Made by a program: the position numbers and the translations under genes. A model generated the notes under the pieces. That model did not search any database, was not told where the DNA came from, and worked only from the letters and a program-made list of their open reading frames with translations. A stretch of DNA of 64,000 nucleotides from Rachicladosporium sp. CCFEE 5018 (taxonomy: Eukaryota > Ascomycota > Dothideomycetes > Cladosporiales > Cladosporiaceae). Where the stretch lies: positions 372,001 to 436,000 of the forward strand of contig KZ111157.1 in assembly GCA_002077045.2 (NCBI GenBank), in the 5' to 3' direction. This document shows, piece by piece, positions 35,101-46,919 of the stretch (the stretch's first letter is position 1; each line of letters starts with the position of its first letter).

Positions 35101-36690
35101 CATTACGCATGCCGCGTCTGAGGCTCGGGTGATCTCCAGAAAGGGCGTGGAGAAAGTACGAGAAGTCATGCGAGGGATCGTACAGTGCCTGTTCATTATC
35201 ATTCAGCTGATGAGAATTGGCGGCATGTATACAGCTTCAAAACGGCAAGTGTTCGACGCCACCAAGTGCATTGCGAAGACGTTCGGCAGCGTAGATTCAA
35301 TTCGGTTCAGCCATTCGGATAACGCGACAGGCAGACAGTGGCCAGTAGTGTCGACTCCTTCCGCCGATGATATATGTTTGGTGCCGCATCGTAGACACAC
35401 TGCGAAATCTGCAAGCCTCGTCACTGCTGCCGATGAGGGCTACTACTACGTACCCTGGTCCAAGGAACGGCGCATTGTCCAGGCACGGCGCACGCTCTTC
35501 TAGGCTGCTTGACCTACCAAATCTTTTGTGTTCAAGGTATGGACTCTGTTTGCGCTCGCTGCACATCACCTCGAGCAGGACGGGGCATCATCAACCCCGT
35601 GATAATATAGGTCAGCCGGTATGGCCGGCGCGAGAGTGTACAGTATGTCCCGACCCCGAGTCAGGCGAATGAAGTCAAACCGCAATAGCCTCCGCGGATG
35701 CGACTCCATCATCATAATCGCCACGTGTCGGACGTGAAGTTTGAGTGTGTCTCTTGGCGGATGTCATTTGCAGTTTTGGTCCACATCGTCCCGCTGATGG
35801 AGCTGGGGCTCAACGAGTTGTAGTGCGGAGTGTGAGTTTACATAGCCTTTGGCATTGCGAATTTGTGCTCTGCTGACTGTCGGTTGGCGGCAGTGCGGAT
35901 GTAAAAGTTACCGGGGCCGGACGGAACTGACTCCCCCTTGTCGTTTGCGAACATGTGGTGTGTAAGCAGAGCTGAGGCAAGCCCGCGGTGACTCAGCCAA
36001 GCGACCACTGCAAGATAGATTGCCCGCGGCAAGATATTGAGGCCATCGAATCCTTCGACCAAAACAAATCTGCTGGCTCTCAGGCACCATGAGTTGAACA
36101 TTTTGGGAGTCAGGCCACCAGCACACCCAAACACGATCCTCACGTCACTGAACCTTATTCTCACCTCCATCGTGGATCCGCCGAGGATCACCTCAGGGCT
36201 CGACCAATGACCGGAAGTAAGTCTCGCCATCCGAGCATTTGCACAAGATCCTCCGCTTCGACCTACTGGGCGGTTGCGCATCACACCACAGCTCCCGAGC
36301 CGTTTTGCTGGCGCGGTGGCTCGCGGATGTCCATGCAAGCCGCAATGACGATCATTAAAGCTTGGCCCGTGTTTTGAGCGTGGCGGAACCTCACTGAAGC
36401 GCCATTGCTTACGCGAACGCGCTGTGCCTGTGCAGAGCTCGGGGTAATTCTCCATGGTGTCTCGATTGGATCGGTGGTGTTTTTCACGTGCCCAGCGGAG
36501 CTAGGGAACGTGTATCGTCTCTGAGCCGGGTAGGAGGATTCCGTGCACCGTGTTGGCAGTTGTTGACAATGCCTTATCTTTCCAATCCCCTGTAGGTTCG
36601 CTGTAGCTCGTCCACTTTTCCACTTGTGTTCTGTCCTACTCTCGTGTGTGACGGGGTGAGCAGCTCGCATCCACGTCCACGACCGAAATT
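32136..36690. other. Gene-poor region with no supported gene
   Basis: About 4.5 kb. Several ORFs of 80-310 codons overlap on both strands (for example 33181-34107 plus and 35838-36455 minus), but none has recognisable domains, many use non-ATG starts and composition is poor for coding. A few minus-strand pieces near 33200-33460 look vaguely protein-like and might be gene relics. No transposase, reverse transcriptase, terminal repeat or tRNA was recognised. The last ~230 bases should contain the promoter of ABC copy 1. Confidence 0.45.
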
Positions 36691-39600
36691 ATGTCGACTC
36701 CAGGCGGCATTGTCCGCACCGAGTCTGGTCGCCAAACATATGCACCTGATGGACTTGTCGAGGATGGCCTAAGAACTGCAGCTGCCACACGCACACGTAG
36801 TAACGCGGAATCAAGCGACACCAGCGGGACATTGGCAGGCGAAACGCCTTACAAGCAGCATGGAGCGGGATATCTCACTGAACAGGGCAAAGAGGAAGTG
36901 GAGGACCCCATAGAAGAGGATCCACTCGCGAGGACCAAGAGTCGCGAGTTCGAGCCTATCAATGCTGGCGACCGGCAAACATTAACTCGGCTCGCAACTC
37001 AACTGTCTCGCTCCAAGTCATACACAGGTAGTGTGGTTCAAAGCAATGATCTTGAACGCCAAAACACCTTGACTGGACTAAAACCAGGTGACGAAGTGCT
37101 TGATCCGAGCTCACCCAAATTCGATCTGTACAAATGGATCCGCTTGATGATGAGCAAGGTCGACGAAGATGGTATCAAGCAGGCTCGCGCAGGCATTGTT
37201 GTCAAAAATGCTACTGTGAGCGGTTCAGGATCGGCGTTGAATCTGCAGAAGAATCTTGGAAGTATCTTACTCGCACCATTGCGATTCAAGGAGAACTTCA
37301 GCTTCGGTAGCAAGCCTAGTAAGACAATCCTGCGCAGCTTCGACGCAGTCATGAAGAGTGGGGAGATGCTCATTGTACTTGGTCGGCCTGGCTCCGGATG
37401 TTCGACATTCCTCAAGACGATGTGCGGTGAGCTGGCAGGACTGGAACTGAGTAAGGACTCTGTTGTGCACTACAACGGCATCTCGCAGAAGCGTATGATG
37501 AAGGAGTTCAAGGGTGAGGTCATTTACAATCAGGAAGTCGACAAGCACTTTCCTGTAAGTGAACATTACCACTGCGTATTCTGACAGCATTATCTGACGA
37601 TATCATAGCATCTCACTGTCGGCGAGACCTTGGAGCACGCTGCGGCCATGCGGACGCCTCAGCATCGCGTCCTTGGCATGAGTCGGCAGGAGCACATCAA
37701 GCACATCACCCAGGTCATTATGGCAGTCTTCGGCCTCTCCCACACATACAACACCCGCGTTGGTAACGATTTTGTGAGGGGTGTTTCAGGTGTGTAGGAC
37801 GGTTCCAGACGTGCCCGTACGGTTACTGACATGTTCACAGGTGGAGGTTCGACTTTCCCAAGACTTTGGAGCACTTTGGCTGAGTACTGACTTCATTACA
37901 GAACGCAAACGTGTCTCCATTGCAGAGATGGCACTTGCAGCAGCTCCTCTAGCAGCCTGGGACAACAGTACTCGCGGACTCGACTCCGCATCAGCGTTGA
38001 CGTTCACGAAGTCGCTTCGCACTACAGCCAATCTTACCGGCACCTCTCACGCAGTCGCAATCTACCAGGCCAGTCAAGCTATCTACGACCTATTCGACAA
38101 TGCGATCGTCTTGTACGAAGGCCGGGAGATCTTCTTTGGACCTTGCCATCGTGCGAAGGGATACTTTGAGGAAATGGGCTGGTTCTGTCCCGCACGCCAG
38201 ACAACTGGAGACTTCCTCACCAGCGTTACAAATCCCACAGAAAGACAGGCAAAAGACGGCTATGATGGCAAAGTGCCGAGGACTCCGGATGACTTCGAGG
38301 CTTACTGGCGCAACAGTCCGGATTATGCCCAGCTGAAGCGCAACATTGCCGAACACGAGCAGACGTACCCCGTGGACGGCGACGGCATGCTGCAGCAGCT
38401 TCGAGAGAAGAAGAACGATGCCCAAGCTAACCACGTGCGCCCAAAAAGTCCCTATGTTGTTAGCCCGGCCATGCAAATCAAGCTTAACATCAAGCGCGCC
38501 TATCAGCGCATCTGGAACGATAAGGCCAGCACTTTCACACCAGTACTGGTCAACTGTATCATGGCATTGATCGTCGGGAGCGTGTTCTATGGTACGCCGG
38601 ACGCCAGCGCCGGATTCTTCGCGAAAGGCTCTGTACTGTTCTTCGCCATCCTTCTCAACGCCCTGTCAGCCATTTCGGAGATCAATTCGCTTTACGATCA
38701 ACGCCCCATCGTCGAGAAGCACAAGACGTACGCATTCTACAGGCCTTCCGGTAAGCCTTGGAGTTGTGGAATGATGTCGTGAAATGCCTGATATGCTAAC
38801 GAATTCGTAGTACGCAACATCCTTCAAATTCTCGCAACTTGTCGAACTGATCGTACTGACTTCCTGACTACTAGACTGAAGCCATTGCCGGCATCATCGC
38901 CGATATTCCGGTCAAGTTCGCTACAGCTGTGGCCTTCAATCTGACGCTATACTTCATGGCCGGGCTGAGACGAGAACCATCGCAATTCTTCATCTTCTTC
39001 CTAATCGCATACATCTCGATCTTTGTCATGTCGGCAATGTTTCGAACTATGGCTGCATTGACAAAGACAGTTTCCCAGGCTATGGCACTTTCTGGTGTGC
39101 TGATCTTGGCTATCGTTGTCTACACGGGTTTCGTGGTCCCACCGACGTACATGAAAGTCTGGTTCAGCTGGATCCGCTGTGAGTGATTGACTTCGACTGG
39201 TTATCTTGTGTTGCTTGCTGACGTGCGACAGGGATCAATCCGATCTACTACGCATTCGAGATTCTGGTTGCTAATGAATTCCATGGACGCGAGTTTACTT
39301 GCTCGGGATTCGTACCAGGATATCCAGTCCTGAATGGAGATAGTTTTGTCTGCAGCGTTCGTGGTGCGGTCGCAGGCGAGCGTACAGTCTCCGGTGATGC
39401 GTTCATCGCCAGCCAGTACAGCTATGTGAGTGCCCCAGACTTCACACCACACTCTTTCGACCCCAAGCTGACAACCACCGCAGTATTACTCCCACGGTAA
39501 GTCAATGATACCCAGATCCTACCTTCACTCCAAGAGGTTGTCGGTGTGCGCGAAAGTTGAGACTGGAAAGGCACATGCGAACGCCACTGGGGCACAGCAT

Positions 39601-42152
39601 CCCCTGGTCCCAGAGTTGCAAACATTGATCAATCATTTGTACTAATCAACGAGTCGCAGTCTGGCGCAATTTTGGGATACTTTTGGCGTTCCTGTTCTTC
39701 TTCATGACCGTCTACTTCGTCGCCGTCGAGTTGAACTCGTCGACCACATCCACAGCTGAAGTTTTGGTCTTCCGCCGCGGCCACGTACCAGCCCACCTCA
39801 AGGCAATTGACGAAGCGCAATCCAACGATGAAGAGAGCGGTGCGTCGGAGAAGACTGCTGAAGTTGAGGACAAAGAAGAAACCATGAACGCCATTCCGCC
39901 GGTCCGCGATCTCTTCACGTGGCGCAATGTGGTCTATGACATTGAGATCAAGGGCAACCCCCGCCGACTACTCGATAACGTGTCTGGCTGGGTCAAGCCT
40001 GGTACTCTGACAGCTCGCATGGGTACTTCTGGTGCAGGTAAAACGACCCTGTTGGATGTCTTGGCACAGCGTACGAGCATGGGCGTAATCACGGGCGATA
40101 TGTTTGTCAACGGCAAACCTCTGGACTCCAGCTTCCAACGCAAGACTGGATATGTACAACAACAGGATCTCCATCTCGCTACTGCAACGGTTCGCGAGTC
40201 GTTGAGATTCTCGGCAATGCTGCGTCAACCGAAATCAGTTCCCAAACAGGAGAAGCACGACTATGTGGAGGACGGTGCGTCATGAGTCGCACCTTTCGCG
40301 CTACCATCGTACTGATTTCGCGTCACAGTCATCAAGATGCTAAATATGGAAGACTTCGCTGAAGCTGTCGTGGGTGTTCCTGGTGAGGGTCTGAACGTTG
40401 GTAAGTTCAGATTTGGCAATGACTCAGTCTGGGCAGAGTAGATGCTGATGACACTTGACAGAGCAAAGAAAGCTTCTCACGATTGGCGTGGAGCTCGCAG
40501 CTAAACCTAAACTACTGCTATTCCTCGACGAACCCACGAGGTAAGCGATTATGCAAGTGTGTTCTCGCTTTCTATCGTAGACTGACACATCATTTATAGT
40601 GGACTCGATTCTCAGTCATCGTGGGCTATCTGTGCCTTCTTGCGAAAGCTTGCGGACAACGGCCAAGCAGTCCTATGCACCATTCATCAGCCCTCAGCTG
40701 TCCTGTTCCAACAATTCGATCGACTGCTATTCCTGCGCAAAGGTGGCCAGACAGTGTACTTTGGACCTATTGGCAAGAACTCCAGGACACTACTAGACTA
40801 CTTCGAGAACAATGGCTCCAGGAAGTGCGACGACGAGGAGAACCCGGCCGAGTTCATGCTCGAAGTCGCTGGAGACAAGGATCATGACTGGCATGAGACT
40901 TGGAAGGCCAGCTCCGAGGCCCAGGGCGTCCAGCAGGGTATCGACGAGATTCACAAGGAGAAGGAACAAGTCGAGGAAACTGACAACGACGCCTCTGCAC
41001 ATGCAGAATTCGCAATGCCCTTCAGCCAACAGCTCATCGAGGTCACTGTTCGAGTCTTCCAGCAGTACTGGAGAATGCCGAGCTACATCATGGCGAAGTT
41101 TCTGCTCAGTATTGTGGCCGGTCTGTTCATTGGCTTCAGCTTCTACGCCGCCGATACCAGCCAGCAGGTGCGCAGTCCCATCCTGGTTGCGTGATGTTCA
41201 AGCACATACTGACAAGAGACAGGGAATGCAAAACGTGCTCTTCAGCATATTCATGGTTACGACTATCTTCACATCGCTCGTGCAGCAGATCATGCCCATG
41301 TTCGTCAGCCAACGCGAGCTCTATGAGGTCCGCGAGAAGCCTAGCAAAGCTTACAGCTGGAAAGCTTTCTTCATCGCCAACATCATCGTCGAAGTAAGCC
41401 AGTTCAACGATTGGAAACCTTGCTTCGCTTACTGACAACACCATCAGATCCCCTACCAGATCATGGCCGCCATCTTTACATGGGCATGCTTCTACTATCC
41501 TGTCGTCGGCATCCAATCCTCCGAACGCCAGGGACTGGTCCTGTTCTTCCTCATCGTCTTCATGATCTTCGCGTCAACCTTCGGCCAGATGTGCATAGCA
41601 GCTTTGCCAGACGCACAGACAGCTTCCGCAATCCTTACGCTACTCTTCTCCATGACATTGATCTTCAACGGCGTCATGCAGTCTCCGGCCGCACTTCCTG
41701 GATTCTGGGTCTTCATGTACCGCGTCTCGCCACTCACGTACTGGGTAGGAGGAATTGCAGCAGCTTTACTTCACGGTCGAGCAGTCGAGTGCGCTCAAGC
41801 GGAGTTGAGCATCTTCCCGCCGCCAGCTGGTCAGACTTGCCAGCAGTATATGGGAGCGTACATCTCTGCAGCGGGTGGCAAGCTTTCGGACCCTGGCTCG
41901 ACCACCGAGTGTTCTTACTGCGCTCTGACCGTTGCGGACCAGTACCTGGCCAGTGTTGGTATCTCGTGGACGACAAGATGGAGGAATCTTGGGCTCATGT
42001 TCGCGTACATCGCGTTCAACATCTTCATGGCCACGTTCCTGTACTGGTTCTTCCGGGTCAGGAAGTCGAAGAAGAGCAAGGGCCCGGGAATTGGCGAAAG
42101 GGCGCAAAAGGGGATGCAGTGGCTCACTCGCAAGGGCAAGAAGGAGCAATAG
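36691..42152 (+). CDS. PDR/ABCG-type multidrug ABC transporter, copy 1
   Basis: Full-size pleiotropic drug resistance transporter, (NBD-TMD)x2, expected in the plasma membrane to export drugs, azoles or lipids. It has about 13 exons, starting with 36691-37554, 37609-37789, a 6-nt exon (37841-37846) and 37902-38750. NBD1 shows the fungal-PDR degenerate Walker A GRPGSGCS, signature VSGGERKRVS (built across the micro-exon) and [14 protein letters not shown]1 follows, then NBD2 with [28 protein letters not shown] and [14 protein letters not shown], then TMD2. The residue four before NBD2 GTSGAGKTT is Arg where copy 2 has Leu (TARMGTS against TALMGTS). Between 38750 and 38875 no canonical donor/acceptor pair keeps the frame: YAFYRPS ends with one spare base and [15 protein letters not shown] begins in phase 0. 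It is followed by an alpha-glucosidase in both module copies. Confidence 0.88.
37841..37846 (+). other. 6-nt micro-exon in ABC copy 1
   Basis: The six bases gtggag lie between introns 37790-37840 and 37847-37901, both GT-AG and 51-55 nt long. They supply the two Gly and the first base of the Glu codon of the NBD1 signature VSGGERKRVS. Skipping them would delete two residues of the signature without changing frame. Confidence 0.78.
39497..39659 (+). other. 163-nt intron present only in ABC copy 1
   Basis: Copy 1 has TATTACTCCCACG, then GTAAG...CGCAG, then TCTGGCGCAATT; copy 2 runs straight through as [10 protein letters not shown] with no intron at 44421. The intron is about three times the usual length here and has a good branch-site-like ACTAATC near its 3' end. 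It leaves a 13-nt exon (39484-39496) upstream. Confidence 0.85.
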
Positions 42153-43076
42153 ACGGCGGGATATGGGATAGACGGGGTGGTTATGGCAATTGAGCGTAGT
42201 TTCCGCGAGCGTTGTTTTGGCTGCATTACTCATGAAGTTGAATAAGCATGCGTATGATTGTGCCATTGGCGCATGCTACCGGCTGCTATCCCAGAGAAGA
42301 AGATCAATGAGTTGGCATACCAATTCTCTCTCAGTCGTGGATTCTAAAGACGTCGCGGCGTCCAGTGTTTCGGTCGCTGTCCTGCGTAGCATCCTACCAC
42401 CAACGGTGCATTCTAACCACTCATGACTCGTGAGTTCGCAAAGCCGCAGCATCAACACGTCCAAGGACTCCCCTTCAAGTAGAGACACCTTGCTTCGGAT
42501 TAACACCCGCTATGATCACAGATCGCACACGAAGGTTCCTGATGAGTACCGAAACAGAGATCACAATCCCTTTGGATCCGCGGCTGGCTACGAAATCTCG
42601 ATATTGCTGCTATTCAGTTGAGTGACTTGAGTCGGGTACACCGTGACGGCAAGCGGCTCACGGACAATTCTTTGCTCATCAAGAGGTACCACGAGGCACA
42701 GGCGTGGAGCCCGGCCGTACTGTCGGACTGATTGACCAGCGGAGGGATTGCTCATCAGATCACCCCGCCCCTTTGCCAAGCCAGGAACAGCATTGGCAAA
42801 CTCCACTCCCCACATCCCCCTCCTCTTGGTATCACTGCGTCAAGCTGCATGCAACAACAGATCAACCTGACGCGACCAGCTTTGGGCGTGTAGACCCGCA
42901 AACGTCGTACTGGGAGTGGAGTGCTCTTCCATCGCTGTGCCTGGTTGCCATGTGACGGGCAATGATGCCGCCGAGTCGTGATATCGCTTGGCGAAGGATG
43001 TCCTCCAGGCATAAAGACGAGGGCATCGGCCCATGTGAGTATCTTTCCACTGCCTCATTCCTCCAGAGCCGTAATT
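42153..43076. other. Intergenic ABC / glucosidase, left copy
   Basis: About 920 bases, strongly similar to 46920-47841. The similarity rises toward the glucosidase start, so this may include a conserved promoter. No gene is supported; ORFs here also occur in the other copy but are not protein-like. Confidence 0.5.
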
Positions 43077-44264
43077 ATGGCTTTCACCAAGTTTCTCGCG
43101 CTTGCCACAGCGCTGATCGCCACGGTCATCGCGCAAAGCGAAGCTGGGGTTGACCCGCTTGCGACTCCGCAAGACGACCTCTACACAAAGAATCTCACTA
43201 CCTGCCCTGGCTATGTTGCTACGAACCACTGGCAGACAAGATCAGGCTTCTACGCCGACCTTTCGCTCGCAGGTCCGGCTTGCAATGTTTTCGGTATTGA
43301 CCTGCAGGATCTGAAGCTAGAGGTCGAGTACCAGACCGAAGATCGCCTTCATGTCAAGATCAAGGACACGAACAATACTGTCTATCAAGTACCAGATGGG
43401 GTCTTCCCTAGGCCTGGCTATGGGCAATGGTGCTCGCCGAAGAACTCTAAATTGAAGTTTGACTTCGTGGCGGACCCGTTCTCCTTCTCCGTGTCAAGGA
43501 CTGATACAGGCGAGTTGCTGTTCGACACAAGTGGCAGCAAACTAGTGTTCGAGAACCAATACATTTACCTGAATACGAAGCTCTCGGAGAAATCGCACTT
43601 GTATGGTCTTGGTGAGTACAGCTTGTGTTTCAGCACCACCGTTGGAAGCTGACATGTGTCTGACTCTAGGCGAGCACAGCGACAACTTTATGCTGAACAG
43701 CACTAACTACACTCGCACGATCTATACTCGCGACGCATATGGCACGCCCCAAGGCCAGAATCTCTATGGCGCACACCCGATTTACTTCGACCACCGAGGA
43801 GATGCCACCCACGGAGTCTTCCTGCTCAACTCCAACGGCATGGACATCTACATCGATAACGGACATCTTGAATACAACCTGATGGTGGCGTGATTGATTT
43901 GTACTTCATTGCTGGACCTGGACCCAAGGATGTTGCCCAGCAGTACGCCGAGATCACCCAGCTTCCTCAGATGACTCCCTACTGGGGCTTAGGATTTCAC
44001 CAGTGCAGATACGGCTACCAAGATGTGTACAATGTCGCAGCTGTCGTGGCCAACTATTCCACTGCTGGAATACCGCTCGAAACAATGTGGACCGACATTG
44101 ACTATATGGAGCTTCGCCGTATCTTCACTCTCGATCCGGAACGTTTCCCCGCAGCTCTTGTCAAGGATCTTGTGGACACAATTCACGCCCGTGACCAGCA
44201 CTACGTCGTGATGGTCGACCCTGCAGTGTGGTCCGCTGGACCCAACATAGCTCTCGATACTGGG
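43077..44264 (+). pseudogene. GH31 alpha-glucosidase, left copy: 5' part, frameshifted and cut by a gap
   Basis: Nearly identical to the first 1.19 kb of the intact copy at 47842. Exon 1 (43077-43611) encodes signal peptide MAFTKFLALATALIATVIAQ and the N-terminal GH31 domain; the intron ends at 43669. At about 43881-43884 one T is missing: this copy reads CTGATGGTGGCGTGA, where the intact copy has CTGATTGGTGGCGTGATT. The frame stops right after EYNLMVA. Downstream bases continue in the other frame as IDLYFIAGPGPKDVAQQYAE up to ALDTG, where the assembly breaks. A single indel beside a contig end could be an assembly error, so the gene may be functional. Together with 59043-59805 it could be one gene split by the middle contig. 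Confidence 0.8.
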
Positions 44265-44364
44265 NNNNNNNNNNNNNNNNNNNNNNNNNNNNNNNNNNNN
44301 NNNNNNNNNNNNNNNNNNNNNNNNNNNNNNNNNNNNNNNNNNNNNNNNNNNNNNNNNNNNNNNN
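44265..44364. other. Assembly gap, 100 N
   Basis: Exactly 100 unknown bases, the usual placeholder for a gap of unknown size. It follows glucosidase codons at ALDTG and precedes an ABC intron, so it does not join the two sides of one gene. Confidence 1.
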
Positions 44365-44408
44365 GCCTCCCGGTCTCCGTCCCATCCTTCGGCTGACAAC
44401 GAGGGCAG

Positions 44409-46919
44409 TATTACTCCCACGTATGGCGTAACTTCGGAATTTTGCTAGGGTTCCTGTTCTTTTTCATGACGGTGTACTTCGTCGCCGTTGAGTTGAATTC
44501 TTCCACAACGTCCACCGCCGAGGTTTTGGTCTTCCGTCGCGGCCACGTACCAGCACACCTCAAGGAGCTTGACAAGGCGCAAGCCAACGATGAGGAGCAT
44601 GGTGTATCGGAGAAGTCTGCTGAAGTCAGTGACAAAGAAGAGACCATGAACGCTATTCCACCAGTCCGCGATTTGTTCACCTGGCGCAGCGTGGTCTATG
44701 ACATCGAGATCAAGGGCAACCCCCGACGACTGCTCGACAATGTCTCTGGTTGGGTCAAGCCTGGGACTCTGACAGCCTTGATGGGCACATCTGGCGCTGG
44801 TAAAACAACGCTCTTGGACGTATTGGCGCAGCGCACTAGCATGGGCGTCATCACGGGTGACATGTTCGTCAACGGCAAGGCTCTGGATTCCAGCTTCCAA
44901 CGGAAGACTGGGTACGTGCAACAACAAGATCTCCACCTTGCTACAGCTACGGTCCGCGAGTCGTTGAGGTTCTCGGCGATGCTACGGCAACCCAAATCAG
45001 TCCCAAAACAGGAGAAGTACGACTACGTCGAGGATGGTACGTGATGAGGTCCAGATTTCGCTCTAGCATCATACTGACTTCTCATCGCAGTCATCAAGAT
45101 GCTCAACATGGAAGATTTCGCTGAAGCTGTCGTGGGTGTTCCTGGCGAGGGCTTGAACGTTGGTACGTTTGAATTCAGCATTTTTTCGCTCTGCGCAGAG
45201 TGAAAGCTTATAAAACTTGGCAGAGCAAAGGAAGCTTCTCACCATTGGCGTGGAGCTCGCAGCCAAGCCTAAGTTACTGCTCTTCCTCGACGAACCCACA
45301 AGGTAGGCTGCCCGGTCACCTCGACGATTAGTCACCACTTCTTGCCGCATACTGACCATGCGATTAGCGGACTCGATTCTCAGTCGTCGTGGGCGATCTG
45401 CGCATTCCTGCGTAAGCTTGCGGATAACGGCCAGGCCGTGCTGTGTACTATTCATCAGCCGTCTGCTGTACTCTTCCAACAATTTGATCGACTCTTGTTT
45501 CTGCGCAAAGGCGGCCAGACAGTGTACTTTGGGCCGATCGGCAAGAACTCCCGGACACTCCTGAACTACTTTGAGTCCAATGGCTCCAGGAAGTGTGACG
45601 ACGAGGAGAATCCTGCGGAGTTCATGCTCGAAGTTGCCGGAGATAAGGACCACGACTGGCATGAGACCTGGAAAGCTAGCCCTGAAGCACAAGGTGTGCA
45701 AGAAGGCATCGACAACATCCATAAGGAGAGAGCACAAGTCGAGGAGACTGACAACGATACCTCTGCGCATGCAGAGTTTGCTATGCCCTTCAGCCAACAA
45801 CTCATCGAGGTCACGATCCGAGTCTTCCAGCAATACTGGAGGATGCCGAGCTACATCATGGCAAAGTTCATGCTCAGTATTGTGGCCGGTCTTTTCATTG
45901 GCTTCAGCTTCTACGCTGCCGACACTAGTCAGCAGGTGTGTAGTCCCATACTGGTGGCATAATGCTCGTGCATATACTGACAAGAGACAGGGAATGCAAA
46001 ACGTACTCTTCAGCATCTTTATGGTGACGACGATCTTCACCTCGCTGGTGCAGCAGATCATGCCGATGTTCGTCAGCCAGCGCGAGCTGTATGAGGTCCG
46101 CGAGAAGCCTAGCAAAGCTTACAGCTGGAAGGCTTTCTTCATCGCCAACATCATCGTCGAAGTAAGCCATCCCAGTGATCGAGGCCTTGATTCGCTTACT
46201 AATAACGCATATAGATCCCCTACCAGATCATGGCCGCCATCTTTACATGGGCCTGCTTCTACTACCCCGTCGTCGGGATCCAATCCTCGGAACGCCAGGG
46301 ACTGGTCCTCTTCTTCCTCATCGTCTTCATGATCTTCGCGTCGACCTTCGGCCAGATGTGCATCGCAGCTTTGCCAGACGCGCAGACTGCGTCCGCCATC
46401 CTTACACTACTCTTCTCCATGACATTGATCTTCAACGGTGTCATGCAGTCTCCGGCTGCACTTCCTGGGTTCTGGGTCTTCATGTACCGCGTCTCGCCAC
46501 TCACGTACTGGGTAGGAGGAATCGCAGCAGCCTTACTTCACGGACGAGCAGTCGAGTGCGCTCAAGCGGAGTTGAGCATCTTCCCGCCGCCAGCTGGTCA
46601 AACTTGCCAGCAGTATATAGGAGCGTACATGTCTGCAGCGGGTGGCAAGCTTTCGGATCCTGGCTCGACCACCGAGTGTTCTTACTGCGCTCTGACCGTT
46701 GCGGATCAATACCTAGCCAGTGTTGGTATCTCGTGGACGACAAGATGGAGGAATCTTGGGCTCATGTTCGCGTACATCGCGTTCAACATCTTCATGGCCA
46801 CGTTCCTGTACTGGTTCTTCCGGGTCAGGAAGTCGAAGAAGAGCAAGGGCCCAGGGATTGGCGAGAGGGTGCAAAAGGGGATGCAGTGGCTCACTCGCAA
46901 GGGCAAGAAGGAGCAATAG
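44409..46919 (+). CDS. PDR/ABCG-type ABC transporter, copy 2, 3' half only
   Basis: This copy starts after the gap within an intron (acceptor at 44408) and holds only NBD2 and TMD2. Exons: 44409-45036, 45091-45162, 45224-45302, 45368-45935, 45991-46161 and 46215-46919; all junctions are canonical and in frame. NBD2 has [32 protein letters not shown] and [15 protein letters not shown]2 includes [20 protein letters not shown] and the loop with [16 protein letters not shown]. Protein sequence is close to copy 1, with conservative changes such as [12 protein letters not shown] to [12 protein letters not shown]. It lacks the 163-nt intron. Whether the 5' half exists is unknown, because the gap hides it. 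Stop TAG at 46917. Confidence 0.92.

Larger units (their letters stand above)
39484..44264. repeat. Duplicated segment 1, left copy (ABC 3' half + glucosidase 5' part)
   Basis: This segment is paralogous to 44409-49030: same gene order, orientation and spacing. It covers ABC NBD2-TMD2, about 0.9 kb of intergenic DNA and the glucosidase up to ALDTG. By eye the ABC middle differs at about one base in ten, mostly at third positions, while the glucosidase start and its upstream region are almost identical. It ends at an assembly gap. Confidence 0.9.

Noticed and set aside
35691..35698. TCCGCGGA, a yeast PDRE-type motif about 1 kb upstream of ABC copy 1
   Set aside because: An 8-base palindrome is expected about once per 64 kb; another copy occurs inside the pseudouridine gene (3242-3249), and Pdr1-type control is not established in this group.
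35838..36455. Minus-strand ORF of 205 codons upstream of ABC copy 1
   Set aside because: Starts at ATG but has no recognisable family, is Arg/Ser/Cys-rich in a chance-like way and shows no splice context.
37370..37400. Degenerate Walker A (GRPGSGCS) in NBD1 of ABC copy 1
   Set aside because: A Cys in place of the Lys is normal in NBD1 of fungal PDR transporters.
42978..43076. 33-codon N-terminal extension of the glucosidase ORF
   Set aside because: The ATG at 43077 is followed at once by a good signal peptide; the extension would bury it.
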